In this document: in pieces, positions 30,241-38,983 of the stretch
Position numbering within the stretch: position 1 is the first letter of the stretch
Layout: every line of letters begins with the position of its first letter
Origin: Herbiconiux flava
GTDB taxonomy: Bacteria > Actinomycetota > Actinomycetes > Actinomycetales > Microbacteriaceae
Length of the DNA stretch: 64,000 nucleotides
NCBI RefSeq assembly: GCF_013409865.1
Contig: NZ_JACCBM010000001.1
Span: forward strand, 2,604,001 to 2,668,000
Direction: 5' to 3'
The notes under the pieces: model-generated
The model's input: only the letters and a program-made list of their open reading frames with translations
What the model was told of the DNA's origin: nothing
The model's database searches: none
Made by a program: the position numbers and the translations under genes

Positions 30241-31899
30241 TCAGGCGCGGCGGCGGCCCGCCCACAGCGCCACGACGAGGCCCGCCAGGCCGAGGCCGCC
30301 CACCAGCCACTCGAGCTGGAAGCCGAGCACCGCGGCCGGCGTCGCCACGGTGGCCAGCGGCACGTCCGCGATCATCGCCCCCGCCTCGTAGGCCGGGATC
30401 GTGGTGATGTTCTGCCCGTCGGGCCCGATGATCGCCGAAGTGCCGACGGTCGAGATGTTCACGACGCTCCGGCCGAACTCCACGGCCCGCAGCCGCGCGA
30501 TGGCGAGCTGCTGCAGGTTCTCGTCGGTCTGCCCGAAGTCGGCGTTGTTCGTCTGCGCCAGCACGACCTGGGCGCCCTCGTCCGACATGGCGCGCATCAC
30601 GGCGTCGTCGGTGATGTCGAAGCAGATCGAGATGCCGGCGCGGAGGCCCTCGATGTCGAAGGTGAGGTCGGTCGTGCCGAACTCGTAGTCGCGGGTGACC
30701 AGGTCGACGAGCTCGGGGGCGAGGCTGCGGAAGAAGGCGCGGTTGGGCATCCACTCGGCGAACGGCACCGGGTGCCGCTTGTCGTAGTGGTCGGTGGCCT
30801 GTCCGTCCTGCCAGAGCAGCGAGGTGTTGTAGACCTTGTCGCCGCGCACCTGGATGGTGCCCACCACGAGCGGCACGTCGCCGAGCTCGCGGCTCACCGC
30901 GTCGAGCGTGCCGGCCGCGAGGGAGTTCGTGGTCGGGTCGATGTCGGAGCCGTTCTCCGGCCAGACCACGAGGTCGGGGTTCTGCCCCTCGAGGAAGCGC
31001 GACGCCGAGACATGGTCATTCAGGATGTCGCCGCGCTCGTGCACGGCGAACAGTCCGGCGTCGGAGTCGCCCTGCACACCCCCGATGCGCGAGGTGCCGG
31101 AGGTGGGCGCCGACCAGGCCGGCACCGCGAGGAGGGCGACCGCGGCCGTCACGGCGGCGAGCACGCGCGCGGGGCGGCTCAGGGCATCCGTCGCCCAGCG
31201 CCCCTCACGGCAGAGCTGCACGGTGAACGCGACCAGCCAGACCAGCAGGAAGCTCAGGCCGGCCATGCCGACCCAGGCGATCAGCGAGGTGAACGGGCTG
31301 TCGGACTGCGACATCGCGACCCGCGCCCAGGAGAAGCCGCCGTAGGGGAAGATCGCATTGATGCCCTCGCGCAGGGTCCAGAGCCCGGCGATGACGATCG
31401 GCACCAGCCCGAGGCGGCCCCAGCGGCCGGGCCAGACCCGGTCGGCCCGACGATAGACGAGGGCGATCAGGATGGCGCCGAGCGCGAAGTAGACCGCCTC
31501 GAACAGCGTCAATCCGAGCCAGGGCACCAGGCCGAGATAGAGCGTCAGCCAGATGATGTGGACGCCCCAGAAGGTGGCGCCGCCCACGAGGCCGACGAGC
31601 AGCGCCCCGCCCCAGCTGCGGCCCACGAGCGCGACGAGCACGATTCCCACGCCGAGGAGCGTCAGCGGCCAGAGGTTCTTGTCGGGGAACCCCGCGTCGA
31701 GCGTGATGCCGGCGCCGACTGCCGCGAGCACGGCGAGCCAGAGCGGCAGGATGGGCGCGGCGGGCGGAACGGGCACGGCACCGAGGCCGGCCGGGCGGCG
31801 ACGCAGCAGCCGAGACCGCTTGTCACCGGGGCGAGCGGCCGAGCCGGACGGCGGCCGGGGCGCTCCGGCGGGCGGAGTGGGGTCGAGAACGCGGGTCAC
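30241..31899 (-). CDS. lnt: Apolipoprotein N-acyltransferase
   Basis: A 552-residue Lnt. Six or more N-terminal membrane helices precede a nitrilase domain from about residue 270. The catalytic triad is visible: Glu in VVWPENGSDIDP, Lys in HYDKRHPVPFAEW and Cys in AGISICFDITDD. The glutamate two residues after the E. coli cysteine is aspartate here. It N-acylates lipoproteins at the outer face of the membrane. The GTG at 31899 is seven bases after the helY stop. In mycobacteria and many relatives a polyprenol-phosphate mannose synthase is fused or adjacent; none is present here. Confidence 0.92.
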   Translation of the reverse strand: MTRVLDPTPPAGAPRPPSGSAARPGDKRSRLLRRRPAGLGAVPVPPAAPILPLWLAVLAAVGAGITLDAGFPDKNLWPLTLLGVGIVLVALVGRSWGGALLVGLVGGATFWGVHIIWLTLYLGLVPWLGLTLFEAVYFALGAILIALVYRRADRVWPGRWGRLGLVPIVIAGLWTLREGINAIFPYGGFSWARVAMSQSDSPFTSLIAWVGMAGLSFLLVWLVAFTVQLCREGRWATDALSRPARVLAAVTAAVALLAVPAWSAPTSGTSRIGGVQGDSDAGLFAVHERGDILNDHVSASRFLEGQNPDLVVWPENGSDIDPTTNSLAAGTLDAVSRELGDVPLVVGTIQVRGDKVYNTSLLWQDGQATDHYDKRHPVPFAEWMPNRAFFRSLAPELVDLVTRDYEFGTTDLTFDIEGLRAGISICFDITDDAVMRAMSDEGAQVVLAQTNNADFGQTDENLQQLAIARLRAVEFGRSVVNISTVGTSAIIGPDGQNITTIPAYEAGAMIADVPLATVATPAAVLGFQLEWLVGGLGLAGLVVALWAGRRRA

Positions 31900-31906
31900 G
31901 ACAGCC

Positions 31907-34429
31907 TCACGCGACCGAGGAGTACGCGACGATGCCGCGGCGCACCGCGTCGATGGCCGAGCGGGCGAGGGTGGCGAGCCGCGCATCCGCGGTGCCCTGC
32001 AGCTGGTCGAGCAGGTCGATCGTCTGCTTCGACCAGCGCACGAAGTCGCCGGCGGCCAGGTCGGCCTCGAAGAGCACGTCGTCGAGGGAGGCGCCGCGGG
32101 CCCAGCGGTGCATGGCTGCCGCGAGCCCCGTCGAGACGGGCTTGCTGCCCGGCAGGCGATGCTCGCGCTCGACGTCGTCGATCTCGGCCCACAGGGTCTG
32201 GGTGCGGTCGAGCGCTTCGCGGAACGCACCGCGCGGCAGGTTGCGGTCGTTGCCCTCCGCCTCCTCCCGGCGCGGCTCGAACACCAGCGCGCAGGCCATC
32301 GCGGCGAGCGACGCGGGGTCGAGGTCGTGCCAGACCTTCTGCCGGATGCACTCGGCCACCAGCAGGTCGCGCTCCCCGTAGATGCGTTTCAGCGTCTTGC
32401 CGTGCTCGGTCAGCTCGGTCGCGCCGTGCTCGTCGCGGCGCAGGTAGCCCATGCCGAGCAGCACGTCGGTGACGCGGTCGAACACCTTCGCGATCACGTT
32501 GGTGCGGGTCTGGATCTGCTGCGTCAGCTTGTCGGTGTCGCGCTTCAGCGTGAACCACCGCTCGGCCCAGCGGGCGTGCGACTCCCGGTCTTTGCAGCCG
32601 TGCACCGGATGCGCGCGCAGCTGCCGCCGCAGCGAGGCGATGTGGCGCTGCCGCTTCTCCCGGTCGCCGCGGGAGAGCGTGTCGGCCTTCCCCGCCCCGG
32701 ATCGCTCGAGGTCGGTCAGCTCGCGGCGGATCTTCGCGTACTCGCGGAAGTCGCCGAGGTGGCACGTCATGGCCTCCTCGTAGCCCTTCAGCGACTCCTC
32801 CTGCTGACGCACCTTGCGGGCGAGGTCGACGACGGCGCGGTCGGCCTGGAACTGCGCGAACGACGACTCGAGGATCTCGCGGGTGCGTGGACGCCCGAAC
32901 TGGTCGATCAGGTTGACGGCCATGTTGTAGGTGGGCCGGAAGCTGGAGTTCAGCGGATAGGTGCGCCGCGACGCGAGCGAGGCGACCTCCTGAGGGTCGA
33001 GCCCGTCGCGCCACTGGATCACCGAATGACCCTCGACGTCGATGCCGCGGCGGCCGGCGCGCCCGGTGAGCTGGGTGTACTCCCCCGCCGTGATCGGCAC
33101 GCGCGCCTCGCCGTTGAACTTCTCGAGCTTCTCGAGCACGACGGTGCGGGCGGGCATGTTGATGCCGAGCGCGAGCGTCTCGGTGGCGAAGACCACCTTG
33201 ACCAGCTTGCGCTGGTAGAGCTCCTCGACGACCTCCTTGAAGGCGGGCAGCATGCCGGCGTGGTGGGCGGCGACCCCGCGCTGGAGGCCCTCCGTCCACT
33301 CCCAGTAGCCGAGCACCGCGAGGTCCTCGTCGAGCAGGGTGCGGCAGCGCTCGTCGACGATCTGCCGGATCTCCTCGCGCTCGTCGGTGGTCGTCAGCCG
33401 CACGCCGGCACGGAGCACCTGTTTGACGGCCTGGTCGCAGCCGAGTCGGCTGAACACGAAGAAGATCGCGGGCAGCAGCCGGTGCTCCTCGAGCAGGGCG
33501 ATCACCTCGGGCCGGTCCATCCGCTCGAGGCCGTGCGACGGGCCGTTGAACCGTCCGCCGCGGCCCCCACGGCCGCGGCCGCCGCCCCCGCCCCCGCCAC
33601 CGCGGTAGGCGCCGGGACCGCTCCGCCGGTCGTTGCCGTACGAGGCACCGCCCCGCACGAGCTGCGCCAGCTCCGGGTTCACCCGGTTCGTCGCGGCGCG
33701 CCCGCTCGAGTCGAACAGGTCGATCAGCTTCGTCTTCACCAGTGCATGCTGGTCCAGCGGCACGGGCCGCTCCTCGGACACGATCACCTCGGTGTCTCCG
33801 CGCACCGCCTGCAGCCAGTCGCCGAACTCCTCGGCGTTCGACACGGTCGCCGAGAGCGAGACGAGCTTGACGCTCTGCGGCAGGTGGATGATGACCTCCT
33901 CCCACACCGCTCCGCGGAACCGGTCGGCGAGGTAGTGCACCTCGTCCATCACGACGAAGCGCAAGTTCGTCAGGAGCGCCGAGTCGGCGTAGAGCATGTT
34001 GCGCAGCACCTCGGTCGTCATGACGACGATCCGGGCATCGGCGTTGATGTTGGTGTCGCCGGTCAGCAGGCCCACCTCGTCGGGGCCGTAATCGGCGACG
34101 AACTCGTTGAACTTCTGGTTCGAGAGCGCCTTCATCGGCGCCGTGTAGAAGATCTTGTCGCGCACCGACTGCATCGCCACGTAGGCGGCGAACTCGGCGA
34201 CGACGGTCTTGCCGGCACCGGTCGGGGCCGCGACGAGCACGCTCCGCCCGTCTTCGAGCGCCCCGGCCGCCTCGATCTGGAACGGGTCGAGGTCGAAGCC
34301 GAGCCCCGCCCGGAACTGGTCGACGAGCGGATGCCCGGCCCGCTTGCGGCTCGCGGCGAAGCGCTCCGCCGGGCTCAGGCCCTCGTCGTCGGCCGTCGCC
34401 GTGACCCGGGTGTTCTGCTTGCCTGCCAT
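31907..34429 (-). CDS. helY: Ski2/Mtr4-like DEVH helicase HelY
   Basis: An 840-residue superfamily 2 helicase. Motif I APTGAGKTVVAEF (about residues 63-75), DEVH box VMDEVHYLAD, motif III LSATVSN and motif VI QLTGRAGRRGID are all present. A C-terminal DSHCT-like region follows (RRGIVAYSSVA at the end). A glycine/arginine-rich RGG-type insert sits at about residues 270-293, between the RecA domains. The ATG overlaps the tatC stop by one base. The tatA-tatC-helY order matches mycobacteria. RNA processing or decay is the likely role. Confidence 0.92.
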   Translation of the reverse strand: MAGKQNTRVTATADDEGLSPAERFAASRKRAGHPLVDQFRAGLGFDLDPFQIEAAGALEDGRSVLVAAPTGAGKTVVAEFAAYVAMQSVRDKIFYTAPMKALSNQKFNEFVADYGPDEVGLLTGDTNINADARIVVMTTEVLRNMLYADSALLTNLRFVVMDEVHYLADRFRGAVWEEVIIHLPQSVKLVSLSATVSNAEEFGDWLQAVRGDTEVIVSEERPVPLDQHALVKTKLIDLFDSSGRAATNRVNPELAQLVRGGASYGNDRRSGPGAYRGGGGGGGGRGRGGRGGRFNGPSHGLERMDRPEVIALLEEHRLLPAIFFVFSRLGCDQAVKQVLRAGVRLTTTDEREEIRQIVDERCRTLLDEDLAVLGYWEWTEGLQRGVAAHHAGMLPAFKEVVEELYQRKLVKVVFATETLALGINMPARTVVLEKLEKFNGEARVPITAGEYTQLTGRAGRRGIDVEGHSVIQWRDGLDPQEVASLASRRTYPLNSSFRPTYNMAVNLIDQFGRPRTREILESSFAQFQADRAVVDLARKVRQQEESLKGYEEAMTCHLGDFREYAKIRRELTDLERSGAGKADTLSRGDREKRQRHIASLRRQLRAHPVHGCKDRESHARWAERWFTLKRDTDKLTQQIQTRTNVIAKVFDRVTDVLLGMGYLRRDEHGATELTEHGKTLKRIYGERDLLVAECIRQKVWHDLDPASLAAMACALVFEPRREEAEGNDRNLPRGAFREALDRTQTLWAEIDDVEREHRLPGSKPVSTGLAAAMHRWARGASLDDVLFEADLAAGDFVRWSKQTIDLLDQLQGTADARLATLARSAIDAVRRGIVAYSSVA

Positions 34430-35226
34430 CAGACCGCCAATTCCACGTCGTAGCTCTGCTGCGTCCGGCGCACGCGCCGGTCGTGCAACCAGGCTATGCC
34501 CGCCGCGGCGAAGTAGAGCAGCACCATGGGAACCGCCAGCAGGAACATCGACATCACGTCGGCCGCCGGCGTCGCGATGGCGGTGAAGACCGTGATCGCG
34601 AGGATCGCGATGCGCCACGACTTCAGGATGGCCACCGCCGAGAGCACCCCGGCGAAGTTCAGCAGCACGAGGAACACGGGCAGCACGAAGGCGACGCCGA
34701 TCACGAGCACCAGTTTCAGCACGAAGTCGAAGTACGACCGTGCGGTGAGCAGGGCGGTCGTGCCCTCGGGCGCGAAGCCGGTGAGCAGCACCACCATGTG
34801 CGGCAGCACGTACCACCCGGCCGCGCAGCCGCCGAGGAAGAGCGGCACGGCCGAGGCGAGGAAGCCGACGGCGTAGCGCTTCTCGCTCTTCTTCAGCCCC
34901 GGCATCACGAACGCCCAGATCTGGTACAGCCAGACCGGTGAGGAGAGCACGACGCCGACGGTGAAGGCGATCTGGATGCGCAGGTCGAACGCCGAGGAGA
35001 TGTCGGTGAAGTTCAGCGAGGCGGCCCGCCCCTGCTCGGCGGAGATCTCGGTGATCGGCCGGATCAGCGCGCTCAGCACGAAATCCGACACGATCCAGCC
35101 GACGACCATGCCGACGACGAGCCCGAGGGCGGCGAGGAACAGCCGCTTGCGCAGCTCGATCAGGTGGGCGCCGAGAGACATCCGCCCGTCACGGGAGCGC
35201 TTCGGCCGCGTGGATGCTGCGGCCAC
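34429..35226 (-). CDS. tatC: Sec-independent translocase TatC
   Basis: A 265-residue TatC with six membrane helices. The N-terminal HLIELRKRLFLAALGL and the SPVWLYQIWAFVMPGLKKSE loop (about residues 103-122) are the signal-peptide recognition site. FVLPVFLVLLNFAGVLS also matches the family. The GTG at 35226, five bases after the tatA stop with TAAGGG upstream, is preferred; ATG at 35181 is a shorter alternative that starts right before the conserved SLGAHL. It forms the twin-arginine translocon with TatA. Confidence 0.93.
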   Translation of the reverse strand: MAAASTRPKRSRDGRMSLGAHLIELRKRLFLAALGLVVGMVVGWIVSDFVLSALIRPITEISAEQGRAASLNFTDISSAFDLRIQIAFTVGVVLSSPVWLYQIWAFVMPGLKKSEKRYAVGFLASAVPLFLGGCAAGWYVLPHMVVLLTGFAPEGTTALLTARSYFDFVLKLVLVIGVAFVLPVFLVLLNFAGVLSAVAILKSWRIAILAITVFTAIATPAADVMSMFLLAVPMVLLYFAAAGIAWLHDRRVRRTQQSYDVELAV

Positions 35227-35231
35227 GGCCC

Positions 35232-35471
35232 TTACGGCTTCGGAGGTTCGGTGGTGCCCGTTCCGGTAGTGCGGCCGGCGTCGGCCGTTCCCGTCGCGTC
35301 GGCTTTGTCGGCCGCGTTCTCCTCTTTCATCGCCCGGGTCTCGTTCTTGAAGATGCGCATCGACTGACCGAGGCTCTTGGAGAGAGCGGGGAGGCGGGTC
35401 GCACCGAACAGCAGCAGGATGACGACCAGGATGGCGATCAGGTGCCATCCGGTGAATGCGTTTCCGAGCAT
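35232..35471 (-). CDS. tatA: Twin-arginine translocase subunit TatA
   Basis: A 79-residue TatA/E. A single membrane helix WHLIAILVVILLLFGATRLP (residues 9-28) with the FGATRLP hinge is followed by the amphipathic helix LSKSLGQSMRIFKNET. A short Ala/Asp/Thr tail ends the protein. It oligomerises to form the Tat pore. It lies five bases upstream of tatC and five bases after the small membrane protein gene. Confidence 0.95.
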   Translation of the reverse strand: MLGNAFTGWHLIAILVVILLLFGATRLPALSKSLGQSMRIFKNETRAMKEENAADKADATGTADAGRTTGTGTTEPPKP

Positions 35472-35476
35472 CGGTC

Positions 35477-35818
35477 TTACTTCCTTAGGGTCGGTACTGT
35501 GTCGGGCCTGATGAGGAGTTTACCTCGGGCCAGTCGGGCCGCTCTGCGGTCCTCACGGTATTCGGAGCGGCGGTCCCGTCGGATGTCGTGGCGCGTCGCG
35601 ATCTCGGCGTACCCGGTCAGGATGGCGCGCTCGGTGGGCTCCTCCGGCTGCAGCTGCTCGACGTTCTCGGCCAGCCGGGCCACCTTCTCGGTCAGCTCCT
35701 CGAGGGCCGCCAGCGCGCCACGGAACTTGCGCCAGAGCCGCAGCCCGACGAGCGCGAGCATGCCGAGCAGACCGAGCACGAGCACGGTCCAGATGATCAG
35801 CCACGCCCACCACGCCAT
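35477..35818 (-). CDS. Small single-helix membrane protein with coiled coil
   Basis: A 113-residue protein. Residues 1-30 form one membrane helix rich in tryptophan (MAWWAWLIIWTVLVLGLLG). Residues 35-60 form a coiled coil (ALAALEELTEKVARLAENVE). An Arg-rich tail (HDIRRDRRSEYREDRRAAR) follows. The topology resembles TatB-like or divisome accessory proteins, but no family is recognised. It sits between pafC and tatA, and its ATG follows a TAGGCT -10 element by six bases, so it may head a tatAC-helY transcript. Confidence 0.75.
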   Translation of the reverse strand: MAWWAWLIIWTVLVLGLLGMLALVGLRLWRKFRGALAALEELTEKVARLAENVEQLQPEEPTERAILTGYAEIATRHDIRRDRRSEYREDRRAARLARGKLLIRPDTVPTLRK

Positions 35819-35824
35819 GCCGTA

Positions 35825-35830
35825 AGCCTA
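35825..35830 (-). promoter_or_regulatory. Leaderless -10 inside pafC stop
   Basis: TAGGCT on the minus strand overlaps the TAG stop of pafC and lies six bases before the ATG at 35818. It may uncouple the tat genes from pafBC transcription. Confidence 0.5.
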
Positions 35831-36844
35831 GGCCGTCCGGTAGCGGTCGAGGGCGGCGCGAGCCCAGTCGACGACGGCGGCCGCGGCCTCCGGCGGGTCG
35901 ACGATCGCCACGGCCGAGGGCATCGCGGTGACGAGACGCTTCAGGCTGTGCATGTGGGCGACGCGGATGCGCGTGCGCACCCGTCCCGACGCGGTCTGCT
36001 GCGCATCCGCCCCCTCGCCACCCGCCGGCGCCGTCTCGTCGACGCTCGACACGAACTCCCCGAGCAGCGCCAGGGCCGAGGGATCCAGCTCGATCGTCAC
36101 CGTCAGGTCGTCGTCGCCGCCGACGAACAGGCGGTCGCCGAGCGGCACGTCGTCGTGGCTGCCCGTGACGGGGGTGCTCGTGACCGTGATGCCGGTCATC
36201 CGGTCGAGGCGGAAGGTGCGCACGGCGCTGCGGGCGTGGTCCCAGGCGCGGAGGTACCAGTTCTCGTCGTCGGAGTCGATGCGGAGCGGATCGACCGTTC
36301 GCCGCTCGCGCGAGCCGCGGGCCGAGAGGTAGTCGAACTCGATCTGCACCCGGCGGCCGACCGCGTCGCGCACCTCGGCCAGGGAGGCGGTGGTGTCGGA
36401 GCCCGCGATCGCGACCTGGCTCGGCCGCTCGGAGGCGCCGCGGGCCAGCTTGTCCATCAGCGAGGAGTAGACACCGCTGTCGACGTTCTCGGGAAGCGAC
36501 TGGAGGTACTGCAGCCCGGCGATCAGCGCGGCGGCCTCGCGGGACGAGAAGCGGGGCGAGTCGTCGAGCGCGACCATGTGGGTGATCACGATCTCGTCGC
36601 GCTCGTCGAAGTCGTCCCAGGAGATGTCGAAGAGGTCGCCGTGCTGGTACTGCGTGGTCTCGCCGGGCACGCCCGAGACCGCGATCAGCTTGACGGCGTC
36701 GCGGATCTGCTTCTCGGTGACCTGGAAGTGGGCGGCCGCCTCGGCGACGGAGACCCGGCCGAGGTCGATCAGGTAGGGCACCAGGGCGAGCAGGAAGGTG
36801 AGCTTGTCCTGGGCGAAGGCGAAGGGCTGGGCGTCGCGGGCCAT
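35828..36844 (-). CDS. pafC: WYL-domain regulator PafC
   Basis: A 338-residue PafC: an N-terminal winged-helix-like domain (LVPYLIDLGRVSVAEAAAHF, KQIRDAVKLIAVSG), a WYL domain with the variant DDENWYLRAWDHARSAVRTF (about residues 192-211), and a WCX C-terminal extension. With PafB it forms the PafBC activator of the RecA-independent DNA-damage response in mycobacteria, probably sensing single-stranded DNA through the WYL domains. Its ATG overlaps the pafB stop by one base, indicating strict coupling. Confidence 0.92.
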   Translation of the reverse strand: MARDAQPFAFAQDKLTFLLALVPYLIDLGRVSVAEAAAHFQVTEKQIRDAVKLIAVSGVPGETTQYQHGDLFDISWDDFDERDEIVITHMVALDDSPRFSSREAAALIAGLQYLQSLPENVDSGVYSSLMDKLARGASERPSQVAIAGSDTTASLAEVRDAVGRRVQIEFDYLSARGSRERRTVDPLRIDSDDENWYLRAWDHARSAVRTFRLDRMTGITVTSTPVTGSHDDVPLGDRLFVGGDDDLTVTIELDPSALALLGEFVSSVDETAPAGGEGADAQQTASGRVRTRIRVAHMHSLKRLVTAMPSAVAIVDPPEAAAAVVDWARAALDRYRTA

Positions 36845-37923
36845 CAGCGGGTCTCCTCGGCGTCAGTGGCGGCGGCGGTGGTGTCGCCGGCGGCGGTGGC
36901 GGCCGGGGGCACGGCGTCGGCGTCGGCGGTGTGGGCGCGCACCGCGGTCTCGAGCCGCTCGATCACGGCGTGGCGCAGGTGCCCTGGGCCGATCACCAGC
37001 ACCTCGGGGCCGAAGCCCGCGAGCTCGTCGGCGAGCAGGTTGAGGTCGGTGAAGTGCAGCAGCAGGCGGCCCTCCCCCGGGCTCGTCGCGCCGCGGCGGC
37101 GACCGAGCCGCACCTCGGCGTCGCTGCCCGCGGCGACCTCGAGCTCGGCGACGTTGGCCTCCCAGATGGCGTCGAGCTCGGCGAGGGCGATCGCGGCGTA
37201 GTCCCCGGGCGGCATGTCGACGGGCGTGCGGCCGAGCTTCACGGGCCCCGTGATGCGCGAGAGCAGGAAGGTGCGCGACTCGCCGACGCCCTGGTCGATC
37301 GCCTTGAGGTGCCAGCGCCCCTGGTGCTGGACGAGCGCCAGCGGGGTCACGGTGCGCAGGCGCGCGGCGGCGTCCCCCGGTTTGAGGTAGGCGAACGAGG
37401 CACCGACCCCACGCGACAGGGCGTCGTTCAGGGGGTCGAAGGCGGCGTCGCGGGTGCGGATGCGGGGGGCGTAGCCGAGCACGGGATCGCTCGTCTCGAC
37501 CCCGATCGAGCGCAGCTTGAGCAGCGCCCGGCGTGACTCGCGCGAGAGCGAACCCTCGCGCCAGGCCATCGCCGCCAGGTTCAGCAGCGTGGTTTCGGCG
37601 TCGGAGAAGCTGATGTCGGCCGGCAGCTCGTAGGCGGTGCGCGGGATGCGGTAGCGCAGCGACTGGTTGTTGCCCGGCTCCCCGGGGGTGTCGATCGCCT
37701 CGAGCGGCACGCCGAGCTCGCGGATGTCGTCCTTGTCCCGCTCGAACTGGCGCTCGAGGCTCGCGTTGTCGCCGCCCGCCGAGTAGCGCTGGCGGTAGCC
37801 CTGCACCGTGGAGAGGATCTCGCTCTTGGTCAGCCCGGACTCGGTCGCGAGCAGCGCGAGCACGAGGCTGAACAGACGCTCCTCGACCGGCACCGGAGGC
37901 GAGGTCTTGCTACGCGAGGGCAC
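36844..37923 (-). CDS. pafB: WYL-domain regulator PafB
   Basis: A 359-residue PafB: a helix-turn-helix region (LTKSEILSTVQGYRQRYSAG, about residues 31-50, with ERQFERDKDDIRELG), a WYL domain (HQGRWHLKAIDQGVGESRTF) and a WCX extension, ending in an Ala/Thr-rich tail. The GTG lies six bases after TAGAAT, so it is probably leaderless. It is the first gene of pafB-pafC. The Pup-ligase gene pafA, which neighbours it in mycobacteria, is absent; an FKBP gene lies directly upstream. Confidence 0.92.
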   Translation of the reverse strand: MPSRSKTSPPVPVEERLFSLVLALLATESGLTKSEILSTVQGYRQRYSAGGDNASLERQFERDKDDIRELGVPLEAIDTPGEPGNNQSLRYRIPRTAYELPADISFSDAETTLLNLAAMAWREGSLSRESRRALLKLRSIGVETSDPVLGYAPRIRTRDAAFDPLNDALSRGVGASFAYLKPGDAAARLRTVTPLALVQHQGRWHLKAIDQGVGESRTFLLSRITGPVKLGRTPVDMPPGDYAAIALAELDAIWEANVAELEVAAGSDAEVRLGRRRGATSPGEGRLLLHFTDLNLLADELAGFGPEVLVIGPGHLRHAVIERLETAVRAHTADADAVPPAATAAGDTTAAATDAEETR

Positions 37924-37929
37924 CCGTCC

Positions 37930-37935
37930 ATTCTA
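37930..37935 (-). promoter_or_regulatory. Leaderless -10 element for pafB
   Basis: TAGAAT on the minus strand, close to the consensus TATAAT, is six bases before the GTG at 37923. Confidence 0.6.
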
Positions 37936-38006
37936 GGCCGTGCGGGCGAGCCGGCCCGCGGCCCGCCGACCGCGAGGAGCGGCCGGTGCGGGCAGGACGG
38001 GAGCGA

Positions 38007-38936
38007 TCAGCCCGCGGCGGGCGGGACGACGCCGAGGATGTCGACGACCCAGGCCGTGGCCGAGGTGCCGTCGTCGGTCGGCAGCACGACGAGCACCTGC
38101 GAGCCGACCGGCTGGCCGATCAGGAACTGCGCGATGCCGGCCGGCTGGGCCGAGCCGCTGGTCTGGGCGGTGTCGTCGGAGGCGAGCCAGAGCTGGGGCG
38201 AGCCGTCCTCCCAGGTGTTGACCGAGGTGCTGCGCGGCTCGGCGTAGCTCACCGAGGTCGCCTGCACCAGCAGCGCGTCACCGTCGGCCACGGTGTCGCC
38301 GTCGCCCTCGATGAGAAGCGCCGACTCGGCGGCATCCGGAGCCTCGGTCGAGGTGACCGTGATGCCGGGGCGGCCGGTCTCGTCGCGAACGACGCTGGGG
38401 AAGCCGGACTGGGCGGGCTGCGGGGTGCCGCTCGCGTGGTTCGGGTAGGTGCGGTCGACGTCGAAGACCATGACGATCGAGCCGGGGGCTCCGCTGACGA
38501 TCTTCGCGGCGTCCTCGTTCGGCAGCACGAGCGCGACGCGCTCACCCGCCGCGGAGCAGGCAAGGGCGTCCTGCAGGCCCTGGGGCAGGGTGTCGGAGAC
38601 GGCGATCAGGCCGGTCGAGGGCGAGCCGACGGCGGCGCCGGTCTGGCCGTCGTAGACGGAGTAGCTCACGTTGACGATGCCGCCGAAGCCGGCGACGGGC
38701 GCCTCGTCGTCGTCGTTCGCCACGACGGTCGACAGCTCGGCCGAGTCGGCGACGAGGGGTGAGGGGAAGGAGACGGTCTGGGCGCCGCCGACGTCGCCGG
38801 TCACCTCGACGGACTCGCTGGCCTTGCCGGGCGCGGTGATGTCGGAGCAGCCGTCGGCGGCGTTCGCGCCGGTCGAGCACGCCGCGAGCGAGAGCAGCAG
38901 ACCTGCCGACAGAATGAGCGCGGGGAACTTGCGCAC
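38007..38936 (-). CDS. FKBP-type peptidyl-prolyl isomerase lipoprotein
   Basis: A 309-residue lipoprotein (ALILSAGLLLSLAAC, Cys20) with two FKBP-like domains. The first covers about residues 60-165 (IVNVSYSVYDGQTGAAV and GERVALVLPNEDA). The second covers about 195-305 (DALLVQATSVSYAEPRSTSV, GQPVGSQVLVVLPTDDG, AWVVDILGVV). Many active-site aromatics are weakly conserved, so isomerase activity is uncertain and a chaperone role possible. AGAGGA precedes the GTG. It lies between trmI and pafB, as in several Micrococcales. Confidence 0.83.
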   Translation of the reverse strand: MRKFPALILSAGLLLSLAACSTGANAADGCSDITAPGKASESVEVTGDVGGAQTVSFPSPLVADSAELSTVVANDDDEAPVAGFGGIVNVSYSVYDGQTGAAVGSPSTGLIAVSDTLPQGLQDALACSAAGERVALVLPNEDAAKIVSGAPGSIVMVFDVDRTYPNHASGTPQPAQSGFPSVVRDETGRPGITVTSTEAPDAAESALLIEGDGDTVADGDALLVQATSVSYAEPRSTSVNTWEDGSPQLWLASDDTAQTSGSAQPAGIAQFLIGQPVGSQVLVVLPTDDGTSATAWVVDILGVVPPAAG

Positions 38937-38983
38937 GGATCCTCTTTCCTGCGTTCGACGAGCCGACGGCCCGGTGAGCGAGA

